This document shows, piece by piece, positions 1-12,507 of a stretch of 64,000 nt of DNA. Made by a program: the position numbers and the translations under genes. The DNA is from Nautilus pompilius (taxonomy: Eukaryota; Mollusca; Cephalopoda; Nautilida; Nautilidae). Under the pieces are notes generated by a model. The model searched no databases and was not told the origin of the DNA. It saw only the letters and a list, made by a program, of their open reading frames with translations. The DNA is taken from assembly GCA_018389105.1 (NCBI GenBank), contig JACATO010002451.1, positions 2,008,501 through 2,072,500 of the forward strand. The letters run 5' to 3'. The stretch's first letter is position 1. Each line of letters begins with the position of its first letter.

Positions 1-3000
1 TAACTACTGAACTGACGCTCGTTTATAACATTCTGTAGTTACGTTCGTTTATTACTTCTGAATTGATGCTCTTTTATATATTTGTCAATTGATGCACGTT
101 CATAACTGCTGTACTGACAATCGTTTATAACATCCTGTATATGGGTTCTTTTATTACTTCGTATATAATTCAGGAATGATGGACGTTTATATCATTGTAA
201 CCGATTTTCGTTTATAACTTCTAACCTGATATACGTATGTATTTTTAACTGTTGCTCATTTATAACTACTGTACTATTACTTGTTTAACTTCTGAACTGA
301 TGGTAATTTATGACTTCCTAACTGATGTTCATTTATATCTACTGAACTTTTGAGCGTTTATAATTATTGACCTGAGCTCGTTTATAACTACTGAACTGAT
401 GCTGGTTTATATCTGTTGCATTGATGCTTGTTTATAACTTCCGAACGGATGCACTTTTATAATTGCTGATTTGAAGCACGTTTATAACTTCCCAACTGAT
501 GCTCATTTACACCTTTTAATTTATGCGCGTTTATAACTTCCGAACTGATACACGTCTATAGCTGGTGAATTGATTCTCCTTTATATCTTCGGAACACATG
601 CACTTTTAAACCTACTGAATTGATGCACGTTTATAAGTGCTGAACCGACTGTTGCACTTTTATACCTGCTGAAACTATGCACGTTGATAACTACTGAACT
701 GACGCTCGTTTATAACATTCTGTAGTTACGTTCGTTTATTACTTCTGAATTGATGCTCTTTTATAATATTTGTCAATTGATGCACGTTCATAACTGCTGT
801 ACTGACAATCGTTTATAACATCCTGTATATGGGTTCTTTTATTACTTCGTATATAATTCAGGAATGATGGACGTTTATATCATTGTAACCGATTTTCGTT
901 TACAACTTTGTACTGATGTTCGTTTATAACTCTTCTAACCTGATATACGTATGTATTTTTAACTGTTGCTCATTTATAACTACTGTACTATTACTTGTTT
1001 AACTTCTGAACTGATGGTAATTTATGACTTCCTAACTGATGTTCATTTATATCTACTGAACTTTTGAGCGTTTATAATTATTGACCTGAGCTCGTTTATA
1101 ACTACTGAACTGATGCTGGTTTATTATCTGTTGCATTGATGCTTGTTTTATAACTTCCGAACGGATGCACTTTTAAATTGCTGATTTGAAGCACGTTTAT
1201 AACTTCCCAACTGATGCTCATTTACACCTGTTTAATTTATGCGCGTTTATAACTTCCGAACTGATACACGTCTATAGCTGGTGAATTGATTCTCCTTTAT
1301 ATCTTCGGAACACATGCACTTTTAAACCTACTGAATTGATGCACGTTTATAAGTGCTGAACCGACTGTTGCACTTTTATACCTGCTGAAACTATGCACGT
1401 TGATAACTACTGAACTGACGCTCGTTTATAACATTCTGTAGTTACGTTCGTTTATTACTTCTGAATTGATGCTCTTTTATAATATTTGTCAATTGATGCA
1501 CGTTCATAACTGCTGTACTGACAATCGTTTATAACATCCTGTATATGGGTTCTTTTATTACTTCGTATATAATTCAGGAATGATGGACGTTTATATCATT
1601 GTAACCGATTTTCGTTTACAACTTCTGTACTGATGTTCGTTTATAACTTCTAACCTGATATACGTATGTATTTTTAACTGTTGCTCATTTATAACTACTG
1701 TACTATTACTTGTTTAACTTCTGAACTGATGGTAATTTATGACTTCCTAACTGATGTTCATTTATATCTACTGAACTTTTGAGCGTTTATAATTATTGAC
1801 CTGAGCTCGTTTATAACTACTGAACTGATGCTGGTTTATATCTGTTGCATTGATGCTTGTTTATAACTTCCGAACGGATGCACTTTTATAATTGCTGATT
1901 TGAAGCACGTTTATAACTTCCCAACTGATGCTCATTTACACCTGTTTAATTTATGCGCGTTTATAACTTCCGAACTGATACACACGTCTATAGCTGGTGA
2001 ATTGATTCTCCTTTATATCTTCGGAACACATGCACTTTTAAACCTACTGAATTGATGCACGTTTATAAGTGCTGAACCGACTGTTGCACTTTTATACCTG
2101 CTGAAACTATGCACGTTGATAACTACTGAACTGACGCTCGTTATAACATTCTGTAGTTACGTTCGTTTATTACTTCTGAATTGATGCTCTTTTATAATAT
2201 TTGTCAATTGATGCACGTTCATAACTGCTGTACTGACAATCGTTTATAACATCCTGTATATGGGTTCTTTTATTACTTCGTATATAATTATAATTCAGGA
2301 ATGATGGACGTTTATATCATTGTAACCGATTTTCGTTTACAACTTCTGTACTGATGTTCGTTTATAACTTCTAACCTGATATACGTATGTATTTTTAACT
2401 GTTGCTCATTTATAACTACTGTACTATTACTTGTTTAACTTCTGAACTGATGGTAATTTATGACTTCCTAACTGATGTTCATTTATATCTACTGAACTTT
2501 TGAGCGTTTATAATTATTGACCTGAGCTCGTTTATAACTACTGAACTGATGCTGGTTTATATCTGTTGCATTGATGCTTGTTTATAACTTCCGAACGGAT
2601 GCACTTTTATAATTGCTGATTTGAAGCACGTTTATAACTTCCCAACTGATGCTCATTTACACCTGTTTAATTTATGCGCGTTTATAACTTCCGAACTGAT
2701 ACACGTCTATAGCTGGTGAATTGATTCTCCTTTATATCTTCGGAACACATGCACTTTTAAACCTACTGAATTGATGCACGTTTATAAGTGCTGAACCGAC
2801 TGTTGCACTTTTATACCTGCTGAAACTATGCACGTTGATAACTACTGAACTGACGCTCGTTATAACATTCTGTAGTTACGTTCGTTTATTACTTCTGAAT
2901 TGATGCTCTTTTATAATATTTGTCAATTGATGCACGTTCATAACTGCTGTACTGACAATCGTTTATAACATCCTGTATATGGGTTCTTTTATTACTTCGT

Positions 3001-5815
3001 ATATAATTCAGGAATGATGGACGTTTATATCATTGTAACCGATTTTCGTTTACAACTTCTGTACTGATGTTCGTTTATAACTTCTAACCTGATATACGTA
3101 TGTATTTTTAACTGTTGCTCATTTATAACTACTGTACTATTACTTGTTTAACTTCTGAACTGATGGTAATTTATGACTTCCTAACTGATGTTCATTTATA
3201 TCTACTGAACTTTTGAGCGTTTATAATTATTGACCTGAGCTCGTTTATAACTACTGAACTGATGCTGGTTTATATCTGTTGCATTGATGCTTGTTTATAA
3301 CTTCCGAACGGATGCACTTTTATAATTGCTGATTTGAAGCACGTTTATAACTTCCCAACTGATGCTCATTTACACCTGTTTAATTTATGCGCGTTTTATA
3401 ACTTCCGAACTGATACACGTCTATAGCTGGTGAATTGATTCTCCTTTATATCTTCGGAACACATGCACTTTTAAACCTACTGAATTGATGCACGTTTATA
3501 AGTGCTGAACCGACTGTTGCACTTTTTATACCTGCTGAAACTATGCACGTTGATAACTACTGAACTGACGCTCGTTTATAACATTCTGTAGTTACGTTCG
3601 TTTTATTACTTCTGAATTGATGCTCTTTTATATATTTGTCAATTGATGCACGTTCATAACTGCTGTACTGACAATCGTTTATAACATCCTGTATATGGGT
3701 TCTTTATTACTTCGTATATAATTCAGGAATGATGGACGTTTATATCATTGTAACCGATTTTCGTTTACAACTTCTGTACTGATGTTCGTTTATAACTTCT
3801 AACCTGATATACGTATGTATTTTTAACTGTTGCTCATTTATAACTACTGTACTATTACTTGTTTAACTTCTGAACTGATGGTAATTTATGACTTCCTAAC
3901 TGATGTTCATTTATATCTACTGAACTTTTGAGCGTTTATAATTATTGAACTGAGCTCGTTTATAACTACTGAACTGATGCTGGTTTATATCTGTTGCATT
4001 GATGCTTGTTTATAACTTCCGAACGGATGCACTTTTATAATTGCTGATTTGAAGCACGTTTATAACTTCCCAACTGATGCTCATTTACACCTGTTAATTT
4101 ATGCGCGTTTATAACTTCCGAACTGATACACGTCTATAGCTGGTGAATTGATTCTCCTTTATCTTCGGAACACATGCACTTTTAAACCTACTGAATTGAT
4201 GCACGTTTATAAGTGCTGAACCGACTGTTGCACTTTTATACCTGCTGAAACTATGCACGTTGATAACTACTGAACTGACGCTCGTTTATAACATTCTGTA
4301 GTTACGTTCGTTTATTACTTCTGAATTGATGCTCTTTTATAATATTTGTCAATTGATGCACGTTCATACTGCTGTACTGACAATCGTTTATAACATCCTG
4401 TATATGGGTTCTTTTATTACTTCGTATATAATTCAGGAATGATGGACGTTTATATCATTGTAACCGATTTTCGTTTACAACTTCTGTACTGATGTTCGTT
4501 TATAACTTCTAACCTGATATACGTATGTATTTTTAACTGTTGCTCATTTATAACTACTGTACTATTACTTGTTTAACTTCTGAACTGATGGTAATTTATG
4601 ACTTCCTAACTGATGTTCATTTATATCTACTGAACTTTTGAGCGTTTATAATTATTGACCTGAGCTCGTTTATAACTACTGAACTGATGCTGGTTTATAT
4701 CTGTTGCATTGATGCTTGTTTATAACTTCCGAACGGATGCACTTTTATAATTGCTGATTTGAAGCACGTTTATAACTTCCCAACTGATGCTCATTTACAC
4801 CTGTTTAATTTATGCGCGTTTATAACTTCCGAACTGATACACGTCTATAGCTGGTGAATTGATTCTCCTTTATATCTTCGGAACACATGCACTTTTAAAC
4901 CTACTGAATTGATGCACGTTTATAAGTGCTGAACCGACTGTTGCACTTTTATACCTGCTGAAACTATGCACGTTGATAACTACTGAACTGACGCTCGTTT
5001 ATAACATTCTGTAGTTACGTTCGTTTATTACTTCTGAATTGATGCTCTTTTATAATATTTGTCAATTGATGCACGTTCATAACTGCTGTACTGACAATCG
5101 TTTATAACATCCTGTATATGGGTTCTTTTATTACTTCGTATATAATTCAGGAATGATGGACGTTTATATCATTGTAACCGATTTTCGTTTACAACTTCTG
5201 TACTGATGTTCGTTTATAACTTCTAACCTGATATACGTATGTATTTTTAACTGTTGCTCATTTATAACTACTGTACTATTACTTGTTTAACTTCTGAACT
5301 GATGGTAATTTATGACTTCCTAACTGATGTTCATTTATATCTACTGAACTTTTGAGCGTTTATAATTATTGACCTGAGCTCGTTTATAACTACTGAACTG
5401 ATGCTGGTTTATATCTGTTGCATTGATGCTTGTTTATAACTTCCGAACGGATGCACTTTTATAATTGCTGATTTGAAGCACGTTTATAACTTCCCAACTG
5501 ATGCTCATTACACCTGTTTAATTTATGCGCGTTTATAACTTCCGAACTGATACACGTCTATAGCTGGTGAATTGATTCTCCTTATATCTTCGGAACACAT
5601 GCACTTTTAAACCTACTGAATTGATGCACGTTTATAAGTGCTGAACCGACTGTTGCACTTTTATACCTGCTGAAACTATGCACGTTGATAAGTGCTGAAC
5701 CGACTGTTGCACTTTTATACCTGCTGAAACTATGCACGTTGATAACTACTGAACTGACGCTCGTTTATAACATTCTGTAGTTACGTTCGTTTATTACTTC
5801 TGAATTGATGCTTTT
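1..5815. repeat. Higher-order satellite array (28 x ~25-bp monomers per ~714-bp unit)
   Basis: A ~25-bp monomer of the general form TAACTnCTGAACTGATGCTC followed by GTTTA repeats without a gap. Successive monomers differ strongly, but the whole series of about 28 recurs. The same landmark (TAACTACTGAACTGACGCTC) starts at 1, 688, 1404, 2120, 2839, 3554, 4264, 4977 and 5743, so the unit spacings are 687, 716, 716, 719, 715, 710, 713 and 766 bp. Copies differ mostly by single-base indels. Almost every monomer carries TAA or TGA in some frame, so there is no long reading frame. The array runs off the left edge, so its true length is unknown. This is the architecture of centromeric or heterochromatic higher-order repeats; the chromosomal location is inference. 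Confidence 0.95.
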
Positions 5816-6290
5816 TATAATATATGAAATGTTGCTCCCTTATAACTTCCCAACTGTTTCACATTTTTACCTGCTGAGTTGATACAGGTTTATAACTGCT
5901 GAACTGACGCTCGTATATAACATTTTGTACTTATGATCGTCTATTACTTCTGAATTGATGCTCTTTTATAATATTTGTCAATTGATGCACGTTCATAACT
6001 GCTGTACTGCAATCGTTTATAACATCCTGTATATGGGTTCTTTTATTACTTCGTATATAATTCAGGAATGATGGACGTTTATATCATTGTAACCGATTTT
6101 CGTTTACAACTTCTGTACTGATGTTCGTTTATAACTTCTAACCTGATATACGTATGTATTTTTAACTGTTGCTCATTTATAACTACTGTACTATTACTTG
6201 TTTAACTTCTGAACTGATGGTAATTTATGACTTCCTAACTGATGTTCATTTATATCTACTGAACTTTTGAGCGTTTATAATTATTGAACT
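5816..6290. repeat. Hybrid block: divergent monomers, then a truncated higher-order unit
   Basis: After the first three monomers of the copy beginning at 5743, about five diverged monomers intervene (5816-5940). The standard unit order then resumes at its third monomer near 5941 and runs to about monomer 16 near 6285. This looks like a recombination junction between the homogenised array and its degenerate flank. Confidence 0.8.
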
Positions 6291-7320
6291 GATGCTCTTT
6301 TATAACTACTGAACTGGTGCTCGTTTATACCTATTGAATTATTGCTCGTTTATTACTACTGTACTGTAACTGGTTTAAAATCTGAACTGATGGTAATTTA
6401 TGACTACCTAACTGATGTTCATTTATATGTACTGAACGTTTGAGCGTTTATAACTATTTAACTGATGTTCGTTTATATCTTAACTGATGCTCACTTATAA
6501 CTTTTTTTTATATTTCTTTATAAATACTGAACAAATGCTCATTGATATCTACTTAACTGATGCAGGTTTATATCTTCTCAACTGATGTTCGTTTTCAAGT
6601 TTAGAACTGAAGCTCGTTTATAACTTCTGAACTAATGTTCGTTTTAACTGCTTTACAGTTGTTTGTTTATAACATTTGAAATGGTGGACGTTTATAACTC
6701 CTGAATTGATGCTCTTTTATATATTCAAAACTGATGTTCCTATATAACTTCAGGCCTCAATTACGTTTATATCATTTAACTGTTTTTTTTATAATTTCTG
6801 AACTGATGCTTATTTTCTTTACTAATAATAATTTATGTATTCTGCACATATAATTTTACTTGTTCTGAACTGATCCTTACTTGTTACTCTTTTTGTATTT
6901 CTGATTTGATGCTTGTTTATTAGTTCTGAATGATGCTAGTTTATATGTTCTGAACTGATGCTAATTTATTTGTTTCTAACTGTTGATTTATTATTTTTGA
7001 GCTGAAGCTAGTTTATATGCTCTGAACTGATGCTAATTTATTTTTCCTTAAGTAATGTTTATTGAAGAGTTCTTATCTGTTACTATTATATTTTCTGAAC
7101 TGATGTAGTTTATAGATTCTAAATTGATGATAATTTCTAATACCAGAACTTATGGTTATTAATAAGTTCAGAAGTTGTGCTATTTTATTATTTCTGATCT
7201 TATATTGGTTCATATATTCAGAAATATGACTGGTTTATATGTGCTAAACAATTGATGGTTTATAATTTCTTTTCTGCTGCTTTTTTATAACTTCTGAACT
7301 GATGCTAATTTATACGTTCA
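6291..7320. repeat. Degenerate monomeric flank of the satellite
   Basis: The ~25-bp motif (CTGAACTGATGCT with TTTATAACT) is still recognisable, but the 28-monomer order is lost and monomers diverge progressively until the last clear one ends near 7320. Older, un-homogenised monomers at the edge of an array are typical of satellite boundaries. Confidence 0.85.
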
Positions 7321-9279
7321 GGTCACCTGTCTACTATATCTAATAAAAGATTCATGATTGGTTCAGCTATATATAATTTCTGACACTAGGGACATTGTAA
7401 ATTTGTATTTAACTATTTGAGAAGTTTTAAAGATAAAGAACGCAGAGTCCAAAGTTAGCTTCCAATTTTAATATCGTGTCCTTTTATCTTCTACTCTTTA
7501 CATTTAAATTACATTTTTTCTTGATGGCGAAGTTGCTACATATGCTTATGAATCGGTATGACTAATATTCAAATCATATGACGTCGATTATAGAGCATCG
7601 CTATACAATTAATCAAGAATTGCTCATGCTGTAACAATTAGCCGAAGTTGTCTCCCATATTTTGGAAATAAATGAAGACTCCATGGAAAGGTTTTTCTGT
7701 AATGTTTTTCTGGTGCTTACTTTTAGAAAAATTCAGATTTTATATCTATTTTACGATGATCGGTGTTGAAAATGATCGAGAGCTGTTTACGGTTGCTTAC
7801 CAGTTTTGTTATTGTATAACAACGAAATTAAAATTATCCTGCAGTAATCTGGGATTTTGTTGTTAGAATAAACGGTTTCTGGCAATGCCCGGAAAGATTC
7901 ACCAGCCCTTTCCTGGTTTCTCATGATTCTAAAACTTTTAAAATAGTAACGAGAAGCTGCGGTACTGTCTCGATTCTCCTGTGAAAGCGGCATTTTTTTT
8001 TTTTGAAATTCTGAGGAGAAAAAACTGTCAGAATGCGATGCTTTAAGAAGCCTCAGAAACAAAATGTTGCCTCAGAAATGGCTACAAAGGAATTGCTGAC
8101 AAAGAATCCTCATCTTTTATTTTTATGAAAAACGGATGAATTTGCCCGGACGAGGCCAATGAACTGTCATACGTTTGGTGAAATTGACTGGATAACGGGA
8201 GAATTTAACTAAACCAGCAGTATTCCAGTCGTGGAAAATCCAGTCTAATGAATTGAACCAAATCCAAATATATCTAGATTCTTGAGAAAAGTCGCACGTG
8301 TATTTTCTAAAAGCACACATGTAGATTTAGAATGGATACTTTTTGGTTCTGTAGGCAGATCTAAAGGTGCGTTTAGTTCAAGATGTAATTTCACTCTTTT
8401 GTAATTTCTTAATTACAAACAATAAAAAGAAAACATCAAAGAAAAAAACAGCAAAGTTGTATTGAATGAAATCCAGATTCCAATACAAATTTGAGAAAAT
8501 ATGAAAGATGATGCCTGACCTATTACGTGCGATCATTGGCTCTAGGTTTCGTCCAGATTATATGGGAAGATTTCTAGGTTTTCTGCTCTTCAAAAGTTCA
8601 GACAAACCTTTATTTTAACAGGTACAATAACGAACGCAAGCCGGCCGGGTTACATACCTATTTGTTGTCATCTGACTCATCGATTCTTGGAAGCTCGGAA
8701 CGATTTTGCGAGCAGGTTAAAACTTCGACGAGTTCCTTTTTTTTTATAGTCACTACTTTCTACTTTTTAACAGCGGCAACCTGGTTTCGACTTCACGAAC
8801 ATTTCGTAGCAGATGGTTCCAGACTTGTCCTGCTCCATGAATACCGGACACTCGCTTGTACTTACGCATCTTCCGCGTACGACACTTTCTACGCGACACT
8901 CCAATCTCGGTATTAATAATACGGGATCATGAACGGATAATGGAACAGACGTAGATCTGGCAAAACTCAGCCGTCTTTCTATACTGAACCTGATAGAACA
9001 TGGCAACATCGCTACAATAATTAATGTGAACGGAAGTCATGCGAATTCAAGAAATGCGTTCAGAAAAATTCAGTGACAGAATTGAAAATGATATCGTCGT
9101 TTAAAAAATATTTTAAAAATCAATCTGATTTGTGTTCTGATGTTCACACATCGTCTGTATTTGGTCGGAAGCATCTTTATACCACACAGTTTATTCTTAT
9201 AGAAACTGTTTTGCTTTATTTAACTAATACGAGTGATTATGAAATGAATTCATTTGAATAAATCTGTATCATTGTTTTT
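7321..9279. other. No gene recognised (array-adjacent single-copy-like DNA)
   Basis: I see only short open frames on both strands with no convincing splice sites, homology or repeats. Base composition rises to moderate GC around 8640-9000. Nothing can be assigned. Confidence 0.5.
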
Positions 9280-9287
9280 TATTATTA

Positions 9288-9342
<55 letters not shown>

Positions 9343-9363
9343 TATTATTATTATTATTATTAT
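9280..9363. repeat. (ATT)n microsatellite
   Basis: About 84 bp of almost perfect ATT repeats with one TTT interruption near 9291 and one slipped unit near 9340. Likely polymorphic in length. Confidence 0.97.
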
Positions 9364-9432
9364 CTTAGTTGTTGTTGCGGTGTAGGTGCTTACGAGAAGA
9401 CGCAGCAGTCCTGTGTATCGGGCTCGCTTGCG

Positions 9433-9657
9433 ATGTGGTCCATCAGTTTCAAGGCCACAAAAATTCCAATTAATCAGTTTTGGGAATCAGCTTTCTCTGA
9501 GCTGACTCAGTCGTACAGAAAAATCACCTTCGTGTTGCTGATAAATGATACCCCCCAGTGGAATATTTATCCGGAAATTAATCTTCTAAGAACCATTCCA
9601 GAGCAAAACATCCTGTCATTAAAATTCTCCAAAGACGAGCTTCCATTCGTTTGATTT
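9433..9657 (+). other. Possible C-terminal coding fragment, unidentified
   Basis: An open frame of 73 codons ends in a TGA. The second half (from about 9510) reads like protein rather than noise, with motifs such as RKITFVLLINDTPQWNIYP. A possible acceptor AG lies just before TCGTACAG near 9511, after a pyrimidine-poor tract, so the exon border is weak. I do not recognise the product. It could be the last exon of an unseen gene, an old retro-element fragment or chance. Confidence 0.15.
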
Positions 9658-10517
9658 AAAAGATATAAGAATGGCGAGAAATGTTCATTATATTTTGTAA
9701 ATTATTTAATGCAAGTTCAAGATCAGAGACGGTGAAAGAAGCGATAGTTTTAGAAAATTTTAAATATTTTTTTTAAAAATCGCCCTGCCATTAAATGATT
9801 AAAAATAGGAGAAAGACAACTAAACTACAATTTATTAAGGGGGCATAAACAGCCGCAACTATTCAAACAATTTCAATGGCATTAAGCCAGAAAGTCTACC
9901 AGAAACAAGCAAACAACTTTATAAAGCAAAAGCATGGAAAATCAGCAGAGTCACAATGAGGGATAAGCAACAGATAAAACATTTTAAAAAATGCAGACAA
10001 ATTACACTGATAGGTGCTCATACACAAAATTGCCAACATTTATTTACTATTTACAGATAAGTATTGAATTTAAATTCTTCGTATATACTGTTGTTACATT
10101 TATTTTCAATGTCTGATACATTTCTGGTTAGTTAGTTGCTTTTCTCCTAGATCATTATTAAGATCTCCAATAGATTATTTAGGATAATCGGATTTTATTA
10201 ACTCAATGTGATGCTGATTTGGAATCTATTCTACTACAAGCATTTTGTCTTTACAATCCCACTTTTGGACCATAAAACTATTTCGTGGCCGTTTCGGACT
10301 TTTTCCACGAAAGAGGGACGGATAGGACCAGTCTTCACGTTCCGAAGTATCAGAGACCCCAGCCGGACGGTGATCTGTGTCAAACGTTCACTCCACGTTG
10401 TTTTCTGTTTAATCTGTAAGCTCTAAGGAGACACATTAGTTTCTGTTGCCCCAAAGTATCCCAACAGCCTTCGCGCTTTCTTCGCGCTCCGCCTGCGCCC
10501 TTCTCCGCTTTGACGTA
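9655..10517. other. Intergenic, no gene recognised
   Basis: AT-rich DNA with short A/T runs. A GC-richer strip at 10440-10515 directly precedes the Tc1 insertion site. No supported feature. Confidence 0.5.
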
Positions 10518-10567
10518 CAATGCCGGACAAAAGAGTTGGGACACTTGCTATGAAATTGATATTTGAG
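10518..10567 (+). repeat. Tc1 left outer terminal inverted repeat
   Basis: About 50 bp from CAATGCCGG to GATATTTGAG. It is the reverse complement of 12018-12068 with a few mismatches and one indel in the G run after GAGTTGG. Confidence 0.93.
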
Positions 10568-10710
10568 TTCTCTTGTTTTTACCTTTACATACAGATAGCC
10601 ATCCTAATGTCCATAAGTTGTATAAAACATGCCTTTACAATGTTTGAAAACAGCGAGTGTCATATGTGTATCTATTGTCTGGAAAAAATGTTTGAATTAG
10701 CATAGTCACA

Positions 10711-10737
10711 TTTGTACCGCGACAAAAGAGTTGGGAT
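10711..10737 (+). repeat. Tc1 left inner repeat (IR/DR)
   Basis: TTTGTACCGCGACAAAAGAG then TTGGGA. It shares the ACAAAAGAGTTGGGA core with the outer repeat and pairs with 11851-11874 in inverted orientation. Confidence 0.85.
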
Positions 10738-10845
10738 TGTGAACAAAATTTGTGCATACATTTATTCCCCTCAATATATTCATTTTTAAAGGATCAAATG
10801 AATATAATCACATCATCTAAGACCATTTAAGATCATTTTTGCACC

Positions 10846-11765
10846 ATGCCTAGCAAGTTAACGTCGTCTGAAATCAGAGACTTGATAGTTGAGCACCACC
10901 AAGAAAATCTGTCTTGTCGGGAGATAGCCGATCGAGTCAATTGCCCGAAACGCACTGTAAACTGCATTCTGGGGCAGTTCAAAGAGACCGGAAACACGAA
11001 ATCAAAAATGCGAATCGGAAGACCGCGAAAATGTGACAACAAAATGGATCGATTCATTTGTCGCAAATCCAGAGCCAATTTTTTCCTGACATCGACGGCC
11101 ATTCTAGCCTCCCTAAGTGGAGTGAATATCTCCAGTCATACTATTCAACGTCGTCTATGCGAGGGGGAATCTCTTTGGACGAATCGCCCAGAAAAAACAT
11201 TGATCAGCAACAAGAACAGGCGCATCCGCATAGCATGGGCTAAAGCGCACAAAAACTGGACAAAGTTCAATGGGCTAGAGTTCTCTTTTCCGACGAAACG
11301 ATGATCATGCGTATTCACAGTGCTGGAGGATCGTAGATGGAATGTATGAGCGCGGCTGGAAAGGCCTTCTCAAGTTGATCAGGGGCAGAGTGACCGCCCA
11401 GACCTACTGAAATTTACTGAGGAATGTCTTCGTCGACTACATCGGCGAGAACATGCCAGTCACCGCCATCTTCCAGCACAACAATGTCCTGATCCACACC
11501 ACCAGAGTTGTCACTTCTCTCACCACCCAACTAGGAATGGATGTAATGCACTGGCCACCCCAAAGTCCGGATCACAACCCAATCGGAAATGCCTGGAAGC
11601 AGCTGAAGGCCAAGGTAGCCAAACACAATAATCTCAACCAAGACCAATTCTGGCAGGCCGTCGAGAAAAGCTGGTAGGAATTGGCCAATTCAGACTACCT
11701 TCGTTTTTGTCGAATCCATGCCCTGTAGTTGTCGAGAAGTGATTGCAAACCACGGATATGTCACC
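10846..11765 (+). pseudogene. Tc1-like transposase, frameshifted and catalytically dead
   Basis: The first 152 codons (10846-11304) are open. They carry the Tc1 N-terminal paired-like helix-turn-helix region (REIADRVNCPKRTVN) and the GRPRK linker typical of Tc1 DNA-binding domains. The first catalytic aspartate survives in another frame as LFSDET near 11283-11300. After stops and frameshifts, a 74-codon frame (11453-11677) resumes. There the usual second-aspartate motif FQQDNAPxH reads FQHNNVLIH, so D is replaced by N. The usual SPDLNPIENLW reads SPDHNPIGNAW, so the catalytic glutamate is replaced by G. Only one of three DDE residues is left. The family normally has about 340 residues, so the length is near full but not expressible. 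Confidence 0.92.
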
Positions 11766-11850
11766 CACTACTTGTCAATTGATAATTTCCATGCATTTGT
11801 TCGATTGTAATTTGAAAAGTTGAAAAATATGTATGGTTTTGCCCACTGTC

Positions 11851-11874
11851 CCAACTCTTCTGTCGCGGTACAAA
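11851..11874 (-). repeat. Tc1 right inner repeat (IR/DR)
   Basis: The reverse complement reads TTTGTACCGCGACAGAAGAG then TTGG, matching the left inner repeat with one substitution. Confidence 0.85.
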
Positions 11875-12017
11875 TCGGACATTGCCGATTCAAATATTTT
11901 TCCTGAGAATATGTAAACATATAGCATGTGTTGCTTCTATGTATTGTAAAGGCATCTTTTTTCTGCATATAATAAACAATGTGATTGGTACTTAGATGCG
12001 CTTTTTAAAACGAGGGG

Positions 12018-12068
12018 CTCAAATATCAATTTCACAGCAAGTGTCCCCAACTCTTTTGTCCGGCACTG
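12018..12068 (-). repeat. Tc1 right outer terminal inverted repeat
   Basis: Reverse complement of the left outer repeat, ending CCGGCACTG next to TA at 12069-12070. Confidence 0.93.
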
Positions 12069-12507
12069 TAGATTAACTGCGAGCCGGTTTCCGTCCTAAC
12101 TCCACGAGTTTAATCGTCCAATAGTTTTACCTACTTGCTTACAGTTTCGTCAAAGCCACTTGTTTTATTTATTTCTTCACAGAAAAAAACATTCAAATTT
12201 AAAAAAAAAACACACTTGCAGTGGAAAGCGGAGATCATCAAAACATTTAAAATAAGGAATCGCTAGAAAATCGGCGGGAAATCGGAAATCCGAGGCTTTA
12301 TATTCTTGATTTAATTTAGAGAAGCGATTCCATTTGTCTCACTAACGCTGCCTGTTTTGTTTCCCCTATTTACATCTGAGAGGCCAAGTGTTCGATTTTC
12401 TTTAAAACTACTCTCCGTAATATTTAGTTGGACCCTCTCTCGGCCCTAAGGGCCGACCATCTCGCTCGACACCGGAGACCCATAACTTCTTGTGCTTGTG
12501 TTTCCAG

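Larger units (their letters stand above)
10518..12068 (+). mobile_element. Complete but inactive Tc1-like transposon with IR/DR ends
   Basis: The element starts CAATGCCGGAC and ends GTCCGGCACTG, flanked on both sides by TA (10516-10517 and 12069-12070), the expected Tc1/mariner target duplication. The terminal inverted repeats are about 50 bp and nearly identical. A second, inner copy of the core (ACAAAAGAGTTGGGA preceded by TACCGCG) lies at 10711-10737 and, inverted, at 11851-11874. Each end therefore carries two transposase-binding-like repeats, an IR/DR layout like that of the Sleeping Beauty group. Total length is 1551 bp, normal for an intact Tc1 element. The internal transposase is broken. 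Confidence 0.93.

Noticed and set aside
1..7320. CRISPR-like array
   Set aside because: Regular ~25-bp repeats without unique spacers, arranged in a 714-bp higher-order unit in eukaryotic DNA: a satellite.
7672..9261. Cluster of 60-90-codon open frames on both strands beside the satellite
   Set aside because: Short, overlapping, no splice sites or motifs; expected by chance.
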